DNA from: Ramlibacter ginsenosidimutans
GTDB lineage: Bacteria > Pseudomonadota > Gammaproteobacteria > Burkholderiales > Burkholderiaceae_C
Reading direction: 5' to 3'
Length of the DNA: 64,000 nucleotides
NCBI RefSeq assembly: GCF_016654015.1
Contig: NZ_JAEPWM010000004.1
Span: 1 to 64,000, forward strand
Shown: positions 1 through 9,285 of the stretch, piece by piece
Layout of the letters: each line of letters starts with the position of its first letter
How positions within the stretch are numbered: position 1 is the first letter of the stretch
Position numbers and translations under genes: made by a program
The notes under the pieces: generated by a model
Told to the model about the DNA's origin: nothing
Seen by the model: only the letters and a program-made list of their open reading frames with translations
Database searches by the model: none

Positions 1-162
1 TCCAAGCCCAAAGGCTGGCGACGGCGTGCACCCGCTCCGCCCGGGTTGCCCCGAACTCTTAGAGTCTAGGAAAGAAACATACAAGGCTGGCGGTGAGCCG
101 CAGGCGAACCCCAGCTTGCTGCGGACGCCGGGTCGCTGGGGTTCGGTTCGCTCACCGCCAGC
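1..162. repeat. Intergenic palindromic repeat, copy 1 (two facing arms)
   Basis: No gene is visible here. The left arm at 84-115 starts GGCTGGCGGTGAGC and ends GCGAACCCCAGC. The right arm at about 135-164 is its near reverse complement (GCTGGGGTTCGG...CTCACCGCCAGCCT), so the transcript could fold into a long hairpin. The right arm reaches the 3' end of the membrane-protein gene that terminates at 163. The same element recurs near 5.2, 22.4, 31.6 and 49.6 kb, always between genes. It looks like a REP-type element or possible terminator; its function is not known from the sequence. Confidence 0.75.
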
Positions 163-1047
163 CTACGGGGCGGGGTGTACCGGCGAAGCGGGTAGGACCG
201 GCGAAGCGGGTGTGGCCGTCACAGCGGGCGGCGGCGTGGCGTCCGGTGCAGACCGCTCCGCCCGCAACCGCTCCAGCGCCGCCAGGCAGTAGTGCGTGAA
301 CCACAGCGACGAGAACGCGAACACCAGCGTGTAGATCCAGATCGCGACCGGGATCAGCACGGGGAACGCCGCCGCGAAGAACCAGCCCGAGGCCCACACC
401 AGGCTGGGCGCAGCGCCCAGGTAGCCGGAAGTCACGCCGATGATCAGCAGCCAATGGCGGTGTTGCTTGAACACCTGGCGGCGCTCTTCCCGGCTCGCAT
501 GGTCCGCGAGCGAATCGAAGGCCATCACGCGGTAGGTGAGCCAGCCCCAGATCAGCGGCGGCAGGATGAGGATCAGCGGCGGGATCAGCCACAGCGGAAT
601 CGAGATGACCAGCGCCACGGCCGCCAGCAGCGTCGAGCCGAAGGACCACACCGCGCTGTGCAGCCAGGACGCGCCGTGCTTGCGCTCCAGGTCAGGGAAG
701 CGCCGGCGGGCGACCAGCCGCACGACCGCGGGCGTCATGAGCACGGCCACGAAGAACAGCACCAGCACCACGAGCACCGGCGTCACGGCGAAGATCACCA
801 GCAGCGGCGCCAGCGCGTTCTTCAGGCCCGTCATGCCCATGTCGGTGAGCCACTGCGTGATGGTCGTCAGCCACGCGCTGGACTCCAGCCAGCGGAACAC
901 CATGTCGACGGCGCTGTCCCAGAAGAAATACGACATGCCGCCCGCGGTCAGCACCAGTCCCAGCAGCGGCAGCAGCGACAGCCCGATCACGCGCGGGTGC
1001 AGGCAGTAGGCGACGGCGCGCCAGAAGGAATCGATCAGCAGGGACAT
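163..1047 (-). CDS. EI24/CysZ-like integral membrane protein
   Basis: This 294-residue protein has several long hydrophobic segments, in the N-terminal 45 residues and around residues 65-115, 130-170 and 205-260. That layout resembles the EI24 domain family (Pfam EI24, which includes the sulfate permease CysZ). It should sit in the inner membrane. The N-terminus [21 protein letters not shown] is typical of the Burkholderiales EI24 proteins. The C-terminal 30 residues are Pro/Ala-rich and run into the intergenic repeat. The start ATG at 1047 lies 78 bp from the divergent epimerase gene. The family assignment is from pattern recognition, and a transport role is not shown. Confidence 0.75.
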   Translation of the reverse strand: MSLLIDSFWRAVAYCLHPRVIGLSLLPLLGLVLTAGGMSYFFWDSAVDMVFRWLESSAWLTTITQWLTDMGMTGLKNALAPLLVIFAVTPVLVVLVLFFVAVLMTPAVVRLVARRRFPDLERKHGASWLHSAVWSFGSTLLAAVALVISIPLWLIPPLILILPPLIWGWLTYRVMAFDSLADHASREERRQVFKQHRHWLLIIGVTSGYLGAAPSLVWASGWFFAAAFPVLIPVAIWIYTLVFAFSSLWFTHYCLAALERLRAERSAPDATPPPAVTATPASPVLPASPVHPAP

Positions 1048-1125
1048 GGGTGGCGCATGTTACCGCCTGCCCCTGCGGGAGCGCGTGCTACATTGCCCGC
1101 CCGAGCAGAACGACATCCGCGTTTC

Positions 1126-2142
1126 ATGAAGATCCTGGTGACCGGCGCGGCCGGCTTCATTGGCATGCACACCGCCGCGCGCCTACTGGCGCGCGGCGAC
1201 GAAGTCGTGGGCGTGGACAACCTCAACGACTACTACGACGTGAGCCTGAAGGAAGCGCGGCTCGCCCAGCTCGCGCCCGACCCGCGCTTCGCGTTCCACA
1301 GGATCGACATCGCCGACCGCTACGCCATGGAACGCCTCTTCGCGTCGGAGCGGCCGCAGCGCGTCATCCATCTGGCAGCGCAGGCCGGCGTGCGGTACTC
1401 GCTGAAGAACCCGCACGCGTACGTCGACGCGAACCTGAAAGGGTTCATGAACATCCTGGAGGGCTGCCGGGACCACGCGGTGGAGCACCTGGTGTACGCC
1501 AGCACCTCCAGCGTCTACGGCAGCAACACGACGCGGCCCTTCTCGGAACACCAGAACGTCGACCACCCGGTGAGCCTGTACGCCGCGACCAAGAAGGCCA
1601 ACGAGCTGATGGCGCATGCCTACAGCCACCTGTTCCGGATCCCGACCACGGGCCTGCGCTTCTTCACCGTGTACGGGCCCTGGGGCCGGCCGGACATGGC
1701 GCTGTTCCTCTTCACGCGCGCCATGCTGGAAGGACGGCCCATTTCCATCTTCAACCACGGGAAGATGGTGCGCGACTTCACGTATGTCGACGACATCGTC
1801 GAAGGCGTCCTGCGGGTGGTCGACAAGCCGGCGACGCCGTCGGCTGCGTACGATCCGGCTTCACCCGACCCGGCGACCAGCGACGCGCCCTATCGCGTGT
1901 TCAACATCGGCAACAGCCAGCCCACGCCGCTGATGGAGTACATCGTCGCCCTGGAAAAGGCGTCCGGGATCGAGGCGAAGAAGGAATTCCTGCCCATGCA
2001 GCCCGGCGACGTCCCCGCCACGAGCGCCGACACCTCCGAGCTCGACGCCTGGGTCGGCTTCAAGCCGGACACGCCCGTCGACGTGGGCGTGGCGCGCTTC
2101 TACGCCTGGTACATGGCCCACTACGGCCGGCAACCCGCCTAG
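1126..2142 (+). CDS. UDP-glucuronate 4-epimerase-like NAD-dependent sugar epimerase
   Basis: This is a 338-residue cytoplasmic short-chain dehydrogenase of the extended type. The NAD-binding GxxGxxG is at residues 7-13 (GAAGFIG), the acidic residue that ends beta-2 is D31, and the catalytic YxxxK is Y152-K156 (YAATK). The segment [16 protein letters not shown] and the later [17 protein letters not shown] are characteristic of the UDP-glucuronate 4-epimerase (LpsL/CapI/WbnF-like) group, which makes UDP-galacturonate for surface polysaccharides. ATG at 1126 gives the standard family length; the open frame extends upstream but has no family homology there. It ends four bases into the convergent YdcF-like gene. 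Two polysaccharide loci downstream are plausible users of its product. Confidence 0.88.
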   Translation: MKILVTGAAGFIGMHTAARLLARGDEVVGVDNLNDYYDVSLKEARLAQLAPDPRFAFHRIDIADRYAMERLFASERPQRVIHLAAQAGVRYSLKNPHAYVDANLKGFMNILEGCRDHAVEHLVYASTSSVYGSNTTRPFSEHQNVDHPVSLYAATKKANELMAHAYSHLFRIPTTGLRFFTVYGPWGRPDMALFLFTRAMLEGRPISIFNHGKMVRDFTYVDDIVEGVLRVVDKPATPSAAYDPASPDPATSDAPYRVFNIGNSQPTPLMEYIVALEKASGIEAKKEFLPMQPGDVPATSADTSELDAWVGFKPDTPVDVGVARFYAWYMAHYGRQPA

Positions 2143-2894
2143 CCTGCGGAGCCTGGGGGCATCCAGCCCGCGCGCAGTCCCTCCTTGTCGCTGGGTCGCC
2201 GGTCCTGCGACGGACAGGTCCGCGGCCCCTCGATCGCCCGCTGCACGGGACCGAAGACGAGTCCGAGCCATTCGTGGGCCGGTCCGCGCGCCTGGTCCCA
2301 TCCCCGCTGGCTCGGAACGAAGCTCGCGAGCGTGATGCGGGGCCGCGGCGGCCCACCGCCCGGAACCGGCGCGGGAATGACGACGAAGCCCGCAGCCCGG
2401 AACAGGTAGCTGGCCCGCGGCATGTGGTACGGGTCGGTGACCAGCGCGATCCGCTTCACGCCCATGCCGGAGACCAGGCAGGCGGAATACACGGCGTTCT
2501 CCAGCGTGTTCGTGGACTGGGTCTCCACCCACCGGGGAGCGATGCCGTACTTGTGCAGCAGATAAGCCGTCCCAGGGTCGGCGCGCGCCGCCCGTGCCGG
2601 CCTCGCGCTGGGGCGGCCCCAGCCCACCACCAGCAGGGGAACCCGGGTGGACTGGTGCAGCCTGGCGCCGTAGTCCATTCGATCGAGGTTGCCCCCCAGG
2701 ACGGCGATCGCCTGGGCCTGCTCGCCGACCCGTTGCGGATCGACCGGCGTGGACTGCCACTCGAGCCCCGCGAGCATCACGCGTGCGCCCGCCTCGGTGG
2801 TGCGCAGCCAGGCCGACGCGAGCGCGACGAGCGCGAGCACGCCGAGCAACCTTGCTCCAAGCCTTCCCCGCCGCTGATGTGTCGTATGCGCCAT
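2139..2894 (-). CDS. YdcF-like (DUF218) membrane-anchored protein
   Basis: This is a 251-residue protein with one N-terminal hydrophobic helix (about residues 10-28), then a DUF218 domain. Family hallmarks visible are [10 protein letters not shown] near residue 65, the segment [17 protein letters not shown] around 130 (the conserved T..NA pattern), and [20 protein letters not shown] around 155, which is the characteristic 'VT..yHm.RA' motif. The family (SanA/YdcF/ElyC) is linked to envelope polymer metabolism, but biochemical activity is generally unproven. The 3' end overlaps the convergent epimerase gene by four bases. A second, frameshifted YdcF-like gene lies at 51300-52057. Confidence 0.8.
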   Translation of the reverse strand: MAHTTHQRRGRLGARLLGVLALVALASAWLRTTEAGARVMLAGLEWQSTPVDPQRVGEQAQAIAVLGGNLDRMDYGARLHQSTRVPLLVVGWGRPSARPARAARADPGTAYLLHKYGIAPRWVETQSTNTLENAVYSACLVSGMGVKRIALVTDPYHMPRASYLFRAAGFVVIPAPVPGGGPPRPRITLASFVPSQRGWDQARGPAHEWLGLVFGPVQRAIEGPRTCPSQDRRPSDKEGLRAGWMPPGSAG

Positions 2895-2989
2895 GCAGCA
2901 AGCATGTTATCCGTCACAGAGGGGAAACAATTCGCTTCGCCAGCTCAGCGCGTGCGAAGCGCCGCAACCCATCCACTACACTCGCGGCG

Positions 2990-3823
2990 ATGCGGTTTCC
3001 CGTCGTCCTCCTGATGCGCGCCGGACGCGCTGGTTTCATCTGCGCGGCGCTCGCGGCCGCCCTCGCCCACGCGGCCGCGCCGGCCCCGGTGGATATCGAG
3101 GTAATGACCTCGCCCGAGCTCAAGGCGCGCCTCGCCGCCGGCGCCACGACCGTGCTGGTCCCCATCGGCGGGACCGAACAGAACGGACCGCACATGGTCC
3201 TGGGCAAGCACAACGTGCGCGCCCACGTGCTCGCCGACGAAATCGCGCGCCGCCTGGGCAACGCCGTCGTCGCGCCCGTGATCGCCTACGTCCCCGAGGG
3301 CTCGATCAACCCGCCGGCGGCGCACATGCGCTTCACCGGCACGATCTCCATCCCGGACAGCACCTTCGAGTCGCTGCTGGAGTCCACCGCCCGCAGCTTC
3401 AAGCAGCACGGATTCCACGACGTTTTCTTCCTGGGCGACCACGGCGGCTACCAGAAGAGCGAGCAGCGCGTGGCCGACAAGCTCAATCGCGAGTGGGCGA
3501 AGGATCCGGCCTGCCGCGTGCACGCCCTGCTGGAGTACTACGACGTCACCCAGACCGCCTTCGTCGACACGCTCAGGAAGAAGGGCTACAGCCCGGCCGA
3601 GATCGGCACCCATGCCGGCCTGAACGACACCGCACTGACGCTCGCTGTCGACAAGTCGCTGGTCCGCGCCGACGTGCTGGCGCAAGGCGCGCAGCTGGAT
3701 GCCGCGCATGGCGTCCACGGCGACCCGCGACGGGCGACCGCTGAGGTGGGTCAACTCGGCGTCCAGGAAATCGTCAACACTTCGGTCGCCGCCATTCAAC
3801 GGGCGACGGCCCTCAAGCGTTAG
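2990..3823 (+). CDS. Creatininase-family amidohydrolase, exported
   Basis: This 277-residue protein has an N-terminal export signal (residues about 1-29, hydrophobic core then AHAAA) followed by a creatininase domain. Metal-ligand motifs are visible: the conserved Glu and His in VPIGGTEQNGPHM (about residues 57-69), FLGDHGGYQ (about 146-154), and a late THAGLNDTALTL (about 207-218), all at the positions expected for the creatininase/MftE fold. The family hydrolyses cyclic amides or formamides with a two-metal centre; the substrate here is unknown, and a secreted member is somewhat unusual. ATG at 2990 is chosen because it gives the signal peptide directly; the open frame extends upstream without homology. 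Confidence 0.82.
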   Translation: MRFPVVLLMRAGRAGFICAALAAALAHAAAPAPVDIEVMTSPELKARLAAGATTVLVPIGGTEQNGPHMVLGKHNVRAHVLADEIARRLGNAVVAPVIAYVPEGSINPPAAHMRFTGTISIPDSTFESLLESTARSFKQHGFHDVFFLGDHGGYQKSEQRVADKLNREWAKDPACRVHALLEYYDVTQTAFVDTLRKKGYSPAEIGTHAGLNDTALTLAVDKSLVRADVLAQGAQLDAAHGVHGDPRRATAEVGQLGVQEIVNTSVAAIQRATALKR

Positions 3824-3850
3824 AGACCGAACGCCCTCTCCCTGCCCTCC

Positions 3851-5140
3851 ATGAAATTCGATCGAAGCCTCCTCTCCTCCCTCGCCCTGTTCGCGCTGGG
3901 GACTGCCGCCATCGTCGGCACCGTGTTCGGCGCCGGCCTGTCCACCACCCTGAGCCAGGCGGCGCCCCAGGACGGCAAGCCCGTGCAGGCCACCCACGGC
4001 ATCCAGACGGTGCCGGGCATGCCGCCCGTGATCGACCCGTCGAACATCTATTCGGAAACGGCCGCCGGCCACATGAGCCCCGCGGTGAAGGGCCAGCTGG
4101 AACGCGTGTACGTGCCCAACCTGCGCTCCAACGACGTCACCGTCATCGACCCGGAAAGCGCCAAGGTCCTCTACAACTTCAAGGTGGGCCGCAGCCCGCA
4201 GCACGTGGTGCCGTCCTGGGACCTGCACACGCTCTGGGTGGCGAACAACGCCGAAGGCCGCACCGATGGCAGCCTCACCGCCATCGACCCGCTCACCGGC
4301 AAGCCGGGCGAGACCGTGCCCGTCGACGACCCGTACAACATGTACTTCACGCCCGACGGCAAGTCGGCCATCGTGGTGGCGGAAGCCAAGAAGCGCCTGG
4401 ACTTCCGCGACCCGCACACGATGCAGCTGCAGTACTCCATCGACACGCCCGGCTGCGGCGGCATCAACCACGCCGACTTCTCCATCGACGGGCGCTACGC
4501 CATCTTCACCTGCGAGTTCAGCGGCCAGATCGCCAAGATCGACCTGGTGAACCGCCACGTGGTGGCCTACCTGAAGCTGATGATGCCGCAGCGCCGCCTG
4601 AAGGAAGGCTCCTCGGTGATCGACCCGCAGACCGAGATCTGCACCATCACGCGCGGCATGCCGCAGGACATCCGCAGCTCCCCGGACGGCAAGCGCTTCT
4701 ACATCGCCGACATGGACGCCGACGGCGTGCACGTGGTGGACGGAGAGAGCTTCCGCGAGGTGGGCTTCATCGTCACCGGCCTCGGCACCCACGGCCTCTA
4801 TCCCAGCCGCGACGGCAAGAAGCTGTACGTGGCCAACCGCAGCACGCACAAGATCCACGGCAAGCCCCATGGCCCCGGCAGCGTGAGCGTGATCGACTTC
4901 GCCACCGAGAAGGTCGTCGCCAACTGGCCCATCCCCGGCGGCGGCAGCCCCGACATGGGCAACGTCAGCGCCGACGGCAAGTGGCTGTGGCTGTCGGGCC
5001 GCTTCGACGACGAGGTCTACCGCATCGACACCTACAGCGGCGCCGTCACCAGGATCAAGGTGGGCAAGGAGCCGCACGGCCTCACGGTGTGGCCGCAGCC
5101 GGGGCGGTATTCGCTGGGGCATACGGGCAACTTGCGCTGA
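3851..5140 (+). CDS. YncE-like beta-propeller repeat protein, exported
   Basis: This 429-residue protein starts with a signal or membrane anchor (residues about 8-34). The rest is a seven-bladed-type propeller of YVTN/YncE repeats: RVYVPNLRSNDVTVIDPES, LHTLWVANNAEG, KRFYIADMDADGVHVVDGES, GKKLYVANRSTHKI and GSVSVIDFATEKVVANW. Such proteins bind ligands or serve as scaffolds in the periplasm; some accompany cytochrome or metal-enzyme systems, but nothing nearby specifies a partner. It starts 27 bp after the creatininase gene, so the two may be cotranscribed. The specific role is unknown. Confidence 0.78.
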   Translation: MKFDRSLLSSLALFALGTAAIVGTVFGAGLSTTLSQAAPQDGKPVQATHGIQTVPGMPPVIDPSNIYSETAAGHMSPAVKGQLERVYVPNLRSNDVTVIDPESAKVLYNFKVGRSPQHVVPSWDLHTLWVANNAEGRTDGSLTAIDPLTGKPGETVPVDDPYNMYFTPDGKSAIVVAEAKKRLDFRDPHTMQLQYSIDTPGCGGINHADFSIDGRYAIFTCEFSGQIAKIDLVNRHVVAYLKLMMPQRRLKEGSSVIDPQTEICTITRGMPQDIRSSPDGKRFYIADMDADGVHVVDGESFREVGFIVTGLGTHGLYPSRDGKKLYVANRSTHKIHGKPHGPGSVSVIDFATEKVVANWPIPGGGSPDMGNVSADGKWLWLSGRFDDEVYRIDTYSGAVTRIKVGKEPHGLTVWPQPGRYSLGHTGNLR

Positions 5141-5234
5141 AGCTGCGGGCCGGAGCCTGGCGCTGCGCGGTAGGCTGGCGGTGAGCACACAGAGCTGTAG
5201 GCTGGCGGTGAGCGCAGCGAACCCCAGCTCTCCC
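5141..5234. repeat. Intergenic palindromic repeat, copy 2 (two direct part-copies)
   Basis: A 17-base piece (GTAGGCTGGCGGTGAGC) at 5170-5186 is followed by a fuller copy at 5197-5228 running from GTAGGCTGGCGG to AACCCCAGC, in the same orientation. It lies between two convergent genes, where a terminator would be expected. Confidence 0.75.
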
Positions 5235-5966
5235 TCACGCCTTCTTATCCTGCACGGCCGCCAGTTCCCCCTCCCCCAACCACCGCCACTCTCCCGGCGC
5301 GAGATCCGCCGGCAAGGCCAGTTGCCCAATCCGCGCGCGATGCAGTGCGGTCACCCGATTCCCCACCGCAGCCAGCATCCGCTTCACCTGGTGGTACTTG
5401 CCTTCGGTGAGCGTGAGGTCCAGGGTGTGGCTGCCGGTCGCCACGCAGGCCGCCGCGCGCACGGGCTTCGGACTGTCATCGAGCACCACGCCCGCCAGCA
5501 GCCGCTGCACCTGGCGGTCATCGACCGGATCGGCCGTGGTGAGCTGGTAGACCCTGGGCACGTGATGCTTCGGTGAACTCATCTTGTGGATGAAAGCGCC
5601 GTCATCGCTGAGAAGCAGCAGGCCGGTGGTGTCCTGGTCCAGCCGCCCGATCGCCTGCACGCCGGGCTGGCCGCCCTTCACCGGGCGCTGGCGCAAGGGG
5701 CCGGGCAGCAGCGCGTAGATGCTGGGCCAGGCGGAGGGCTTCTGCGAGCACTCGTAGCCTGCGGGCTTGTGGAGCAGGAGGTAGGCCTTGGCGTGGTAGG
5801 TCCAGTGGGTGCCTTCAACTGTGAAGGCGAGGCCTTCGGGCGTGACGTCCTCGTACGGGTCGGTGGCGGGCTGACCGGAGACGGTGACGAGGCCTTGCTG
5901 GATGAGACCGAGGCAGACGCGGCGCGGGCCGAAGCCTTGGGAGTAGAGGAGGTCCTGCAGTTGCAT
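5235..5966 (-). CDS. rsuA: 16S rRNA pseudouridine(516) synthase (RsuA type)
   Basis: This 243-residue protein has an N-terminal S4 RNA-binding segment (residues 1-45, QGFGPRRVCLGLIQQGLVTVSG) and an RsuA/RluB/E/F catalytic domain. The catalytic aspartate lies in GRLDQDTTGLLLLSDDG, near residue 112. The late motif EGKYHQVKRMLAAVGN is the signature of the RsuA group that modifies small-subunit rRNA. ATG at 5966 is chosen because it starts the S4 domain; the open frame runs upstream to 6452 across the promoter of the divergent MarR gene without homology. Family members closely related to RsuA act on 23S rRNA, so the exact target is inferred. Confidence 0.85.
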   Translation of the reverse strand: MQLQDLLYSQGFGPRRVCLGLIQQGLVTVSGQPATDPYEDVTPEGLAFTVEGTHWTYHAKAYLLLHKPAGYECSQKPSAWPSIYALLPGPLRQRPVKGGQPGVQAIGRLDQDTTGLLLLSDDGAFIHKMSSPKHHVPRVYQLTTADPVDDRQVQRLLAGVVLDDSPKPVRAAACVATGSHTLDLTLTEGKYHQVKRMLAAVGNRVTALHRARIGQLALPADLAPGEWRWLGEGELAAVQDKKA

Positions 5967-6119
5967 ACGGAGCGAAGTGTGCCTGCGTGGTAGCGGCACC
6001 GCGGCGGCGGGAGCTACGCGAGGAAAGCTGCAGCACTGTTGGGCAACGCGCATGCGCCCCTCGTCCGTTTGTACGAATGTGGCCGACAGAGCTGTCAGAA
6101 TCTTGCCCGGTCGGTTGCA

Positions 6120-6132
6120 CACTGATACAGTG
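6120..6132. promoter_or_regulatory. Inverted repeat upstream of the EPS MarR regulator (possible operator)
   Basis: CACTG-ATA-CAGTG is a perfect 13-base inverted repeat centred about 57 bases upstream of the MarR-family start codon. Its position suits autoregulation by a dimeric winged-helix protein, but no binding data exist and a short palindrome can arise by chance. Confidence 0.35.
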
Positions 6133-6182
6133 CTCAAAGTTGAACGGTTTGCGGCCAGGCAAGCCGGCTCAGGACGAGCACC

Positions 6183-6548
6183 ATGGCCAGCAAACACCTG
6201 GAACACACCGAAGACCTGCACTTCCGTGTCCTGAAGCTTCTTCAGGATCGCCCAGACATCTCGCAGCGGGAATTGGCGCAGAGGCTCGGAGTGAGCAATG
6301 GGAAGCTGCATTACTGCATGAGGGCTCTCATTGAGCGCGGCCTGGTCAAGCTCGGCAACTTCGCGCACTCCAAACACCACTTGGGCTACGCGTACCTGCT
6401 CACGCCCGCGGGGATCGCGCACAAAGCCAGCATGACGAGCAAATTCCTGCAAAGAAAAATGGCGGAGTACGAGGCACTGAAAAGCGAGATCCAGGCCCTG
6501 CAGCGGGAGGCAACGGGGCGCCGCCGGTTGGAGCAGGCGCCTCCCTGA
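6183..6548 (+). CDS. EPS-associated MarR family transcriptional regulator
   Basis: This 121-residue winged-helix protein closely matches the layout of the EPS-associated MarR family (TIGR04176). It shows DLHFRVLKLLQDRPDISQRE, then the helix-turn-helix RELAQRLGVSNGKLHYCMRAL (about residues 29-49), the wing GLVKLGNFAHSKHHLGYAYLLTP, and a C-terminal coiled segment FLQRKMAEYEALKSEIQALQ. Members head exopolysaccharide or O-antigen operons in proteobacteria. It is the first gene of locus 1 and is followed after five bases by the APH-like gene, so it probably controls the whole cluster. A palindrome at 6120-6132 could be its site. Confidence 0.9.
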   Translation: MASKHLEHTEDLHFRVLKLLQDRPDISQRELAQRLGVSNGKLHYCMRALIERGLVKLGNFAHSKHHLGYAYLLTPAGIAHKASMTSKFLQRKMAEYEALKSEIQALQREATGRRRLEQAPP

Positions 6549-6553
6549 GCCCC

Positions 6554-7714
6554 ATGTTCGACCACCCCGTCTTCACGGCGGCGCTGTCCGACGTCGGCAG
6601 TCTTGGCATTCGCGTGCTCGCCACCTCCGCACCGGGGGCGCGGGTCTACGGAGTCGTGGGGGGGCGTTCCAACGCACGGTGGTGGCTGATTCCCCTCGAG
6701 AGCGGACGCGTGGCCGAGAGTGGGCTCGCCTTGTTCCAACCTCTGCTCCCAAGCGCACGCAAGATGAAAGCTGCGGCTACGCTCTTAAGCCGACTCGGTT
6801 TGCAGGGGCTGTGGGCAAGGAAGCGCGTGTACGTGCAAGACTTCCCTGATTTCAGCCGCTTCTTTGGCGCGACCTCTCTCAGCTTTGCGTTTTTCACGGG
6901 GACGGACAGCCCGCACCGCAAGGTCGCAATCCAGGTGATGGACAGGTCGGGCAGGGTTCTCGGCTTTGCAAAGGTGACTCGGGATCCGAAGGTCGCCGCA
7001 CTCCTTCGATACGAGGCGCAGATGTTGCGCGAGGTGGCCGGTTTGGACCTTCGCGAAGGCTTCGTTCCGCACGTGCTTTTCTCCGGGGAGATGGGCGGAA
7101 GCGAGGTGCTGCTGACGGATACTTTGAAGACGCGCGCGACGCGGACCACGATCGACCTTGGCCCTCAACACCGGGCATTCCTCCAAGAGATAGCGAGCAG
7201 GACACGGGCCGCACCCGTGTCCTCCTGGGAGCTCGCCGACGTGCTAGAGGCGAGAGTTGGGACGCTCCTGAACCGCGTTCCGACCGATTGGCAGACTCGG
7301 TTTTCAAAGGCCATTGAGACACTGCGGTCCGAGGAATGCCCGCCGCTGTCGAGGTGCTTCGCCCAGGGCGACTTCACGCCATGGAACACGTTCCTAGCCG
7401 GCGGACGGCTCTACGTATTTGACTGGGAATACGCGGATCGCGTGCAACTCGCCGGGAGCGACGTGGTGCATTTCGTGATGAACCAGCCTCGAGTGAAGGC
7501 GCTCCCGCCCGCAGCAAAGCTCGCGGCGGCAGAACAGGTACTTGCCGAAGAGTGGACTGGCATCGTGCGCTCCTGCCACCGTTCCGTTTTGATCTCTTAT
7601 GTTCTGGGGCAGGTCCTGCTGCAGGTGGAGCGCGCCGTCGGCACGCTCACCGGCTGGGACGGAGAACACGAGCAGGCTCGGATGCTGTCGCACCTGGTGG
7701 GCCCCCTGCATTGA
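6554..7714 (+). CDS. APH/choline-kinase-like phosphotransferase of the polysaccharide locus
   Basis: This 386-residue protein has no clear signal or membrane segment. Its C-terminal half carries the kinase-like catalytic motif CFAQGDFTPWNTFL (about residues 267-280, with the catalytic Asp and the metal-binding Asn) and a DFG-equivalent LYVFDWEYADR (about 285-295). Both are typical of the aminoglycoside phosphotransferase/choline kinase fold. The N-terminal half is not recognisable. Its place between the MarR regulator and the flippase suggests phosphorylation of a sugar, lipid or other cell-surface intermediate rather than antibiotic resistance. The substrate is unknown. Confidence 0.65.
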   Translation: MFDHPVFTAALSDVGSLGIRVLATSAPGARVYGVVGGRSNARWWLIPLESGRVAESGLALFQPLLPSARKMKAAATLLSRLGLQGLWARKRVYVQDFPDFSRFFGATSLSFAFFTGTDSPHRKVAIQVMDRSGRVLGFAKVTRDPKVAALLRYEAQMLREVAGLDLREGFVPHVLFSGEMGGSEVLLTDTLKTRATRTTIDLGPQHRAFLQEIASRTRAAPVSSWELADVLEARVGTLLNRVPTDWQTRFSKAIETLRSEECPPLSRCFAQGDFTPWNTFLAGGRLYVFDWEYADRVQLAGSDVVHFVMNQPRVKALPPAAKLAAAEQVLAEEWTGIVRSCHRSVLISYVLGQVLLQVERAVGTLTGWDGEHEQARMLSHLVGPLH

Positions 7715-7730
7715 AAGAAGAAGGTCGCCA

Positions 7731-9152
7731 GTGAGCGTCAAGAAGAACACCGCATTGAACATCCTGGGTGCAGCGGCTCCGATGGCCGTGATGCTGGTCA
7801 CGGTCCCGCTGTATGTGAAGATCCTGGGCGAAGCGCGCTATGGTGTTCTGTCGCTCGTATGGCTCGTGCTTGGGTACTTTTCTTTCCTCGAGCTCGGGCT
7901 GGGGAAGGCAACCGCGAACCAGCTCGCCAAGGCGGCGGAAGCGTCCGCCGAAGAACGTTCCGAAATCTTCTGGACGGCGGTGATCGTGAACCTAGCGATG
8001 GGAGCGGCGGGTGGCTGCGTGCTCTGGATCGCGGGCAGCACCGTGATCGACCGACTGCCCGGCCTCGCACCGCAGTTTCGGATGGAAAGCAGGGATGCAC
8101 TTCCCTGGCTGGTCGCGACGTTCCCGCTAGCGCTCGTGTCGTCGGTGCTCAACGGGGCGCTGGAAGGCCGAAGCGAGTTTTTTATTCTCAATGTTCTTCA
8201 GGTCGCGACGAACACGATATTCCAGATCGCGCCGCTCGCGGTCGCGTACTGGTACTCGCCCGATCTCGGGTGGGTCATTCCGGCCGCGGTGCTGTCGCGC
8301 GCGGGAATGAACTTCTTTTTCCTCTTCGCGTGCTGGCGACGCGTGCCGCTTCAGGGCCGCCCCCGCGTGTCCCGGGCACGGCTCAAGTCCCTCTTTTCGT
8401 ACGGGGGCTGGGTGGCGGTCACCGGGATTGCAGCGCCCCTACTGGAAACGGGCGAGCGAATGATTGTGGGCATGGTGCTCGGTCCGGCCGCGGTGACCCA
8501 CTACACAATCCCGATGCAACTGGTCACCAAGGCGAAGGTCCTCCCCGGCGCGTTGTGCCGCGCACTGTTCCCGTCGCTGTCGTCCTCAAGTGCGGAGGAG
8601 AGTTCACGGCTCGCCGCCGAGTCGGCCTGCTCTCTCGCCTGGCTGCTCGCGCTCGGCTGTAGCATCGGCGCATTCGCACTGAAACCATTTCTGGCGCTCT
8701 GGATAAGCCCGGAGTTTTCGCGCACTGCTGCCCCGATCGGGGAGTTGCTGCTGCTTGGCGTTTGGGTGACTGGAGTCGCGCACGTCCCCTACTTCTACCT
8801 ACAGGCGCGGGGCCGTCCCGACCTGATTGCGAAACTGCACATCATTGAACTACCTCTATACCTGTTGCTCGCCTGGACCGCTGCCGGCACGACTGGCCTT
8901 ACCGGGGTTGCGGCCGCCTGGGTCGCGCGCGGGATCATCGAATCCGCGGCGATGTTCCACTTGGCGGGAATGATCGAGCGCCGGTCTGTGCAGGTCGTCT
9001 GGGCGGGAATTACGGTCGCAACCGCATGTCTGTTGACGATGGCACTGGACCTGTCGTTAGCTTGGCGTGCGGCCACCATATGCCTGTGCTGTGGTTCCGC
9101 ATTGCTCTCCGTATCAAAGCGAATCTTGCTAATTCGCCGGGCGACCGCATGA
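7731..9152 (+). CDS. Wzx-type oligosaccharide flippase (MOP superfamily)
   Basis: This 473-residue protein consists almost entirely of hydrophobic helices (12-14 predicted) and begins NTALNILGAAAPMAVMLVTVPLYVKILGEARYG, the usual start of polysaccharide biosynthesis/MATE-like flippases. It should move lipid-linked repeat units across the inner membrane. GTG at 7731, preceded by a purine-rich AAAGAAGAAGG, is the likely start; earlier in-frame codons lie inside the preceding gene. It belongs to the locus 1 operon and pairs with the polymerase that follows. Confidence 0.88.
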   Translation: MSVKKNTALNILGAAAPMAVMLVTVPLYVKILGEARYGVLSLVWLVLGYFSFLELGLGKATANQLAKAAEASAEERSEIFWTAVIVNLAMGAAGGCVLWIAGSTVIDRLPGLAPQFRMESRDALPWLVATFPLALVSSVLNGALEGRSEFFILNVLQVATNTIFQIAPLAVAYWYSPDLGWVIPAAVLSRAGMNFFFLFACWRRVPLQGRPRVSRARLKSLFSYGGWVAVTGIAAPLLETGERMIVGMVLGPAAVTHYTIPMQLVTKAKVLPGALCRALFPSLSSSSAEESSRLAAESACSLAWLLALGCSIGAFALKPFLALWISPEFSRTAAPIGELLLLGVWVTGVAHVPYFYLQARGRPDLIAKLHIIELPLYLLLAWTAAGTTGLTGVAAAWVARGIIESAAMFHLAGMIERRSVQVVWAGITVATACLLTMALDLSLAWRAATICLCCGSALLSVSKRILLIRRATA

Positions 9153-9285
9153 CTGTCAGAGCCGACTTGTCATCTGCGGTTGCTCGACGCCCGAAGCCGC
9201 CGCGCCCACGGTGCTCGCGCAACCGGCTGCTCGCCCACTTGACTCAGCCGATCTTGCGGTACTGGTATGAGGCAGAGGAGTAGCT

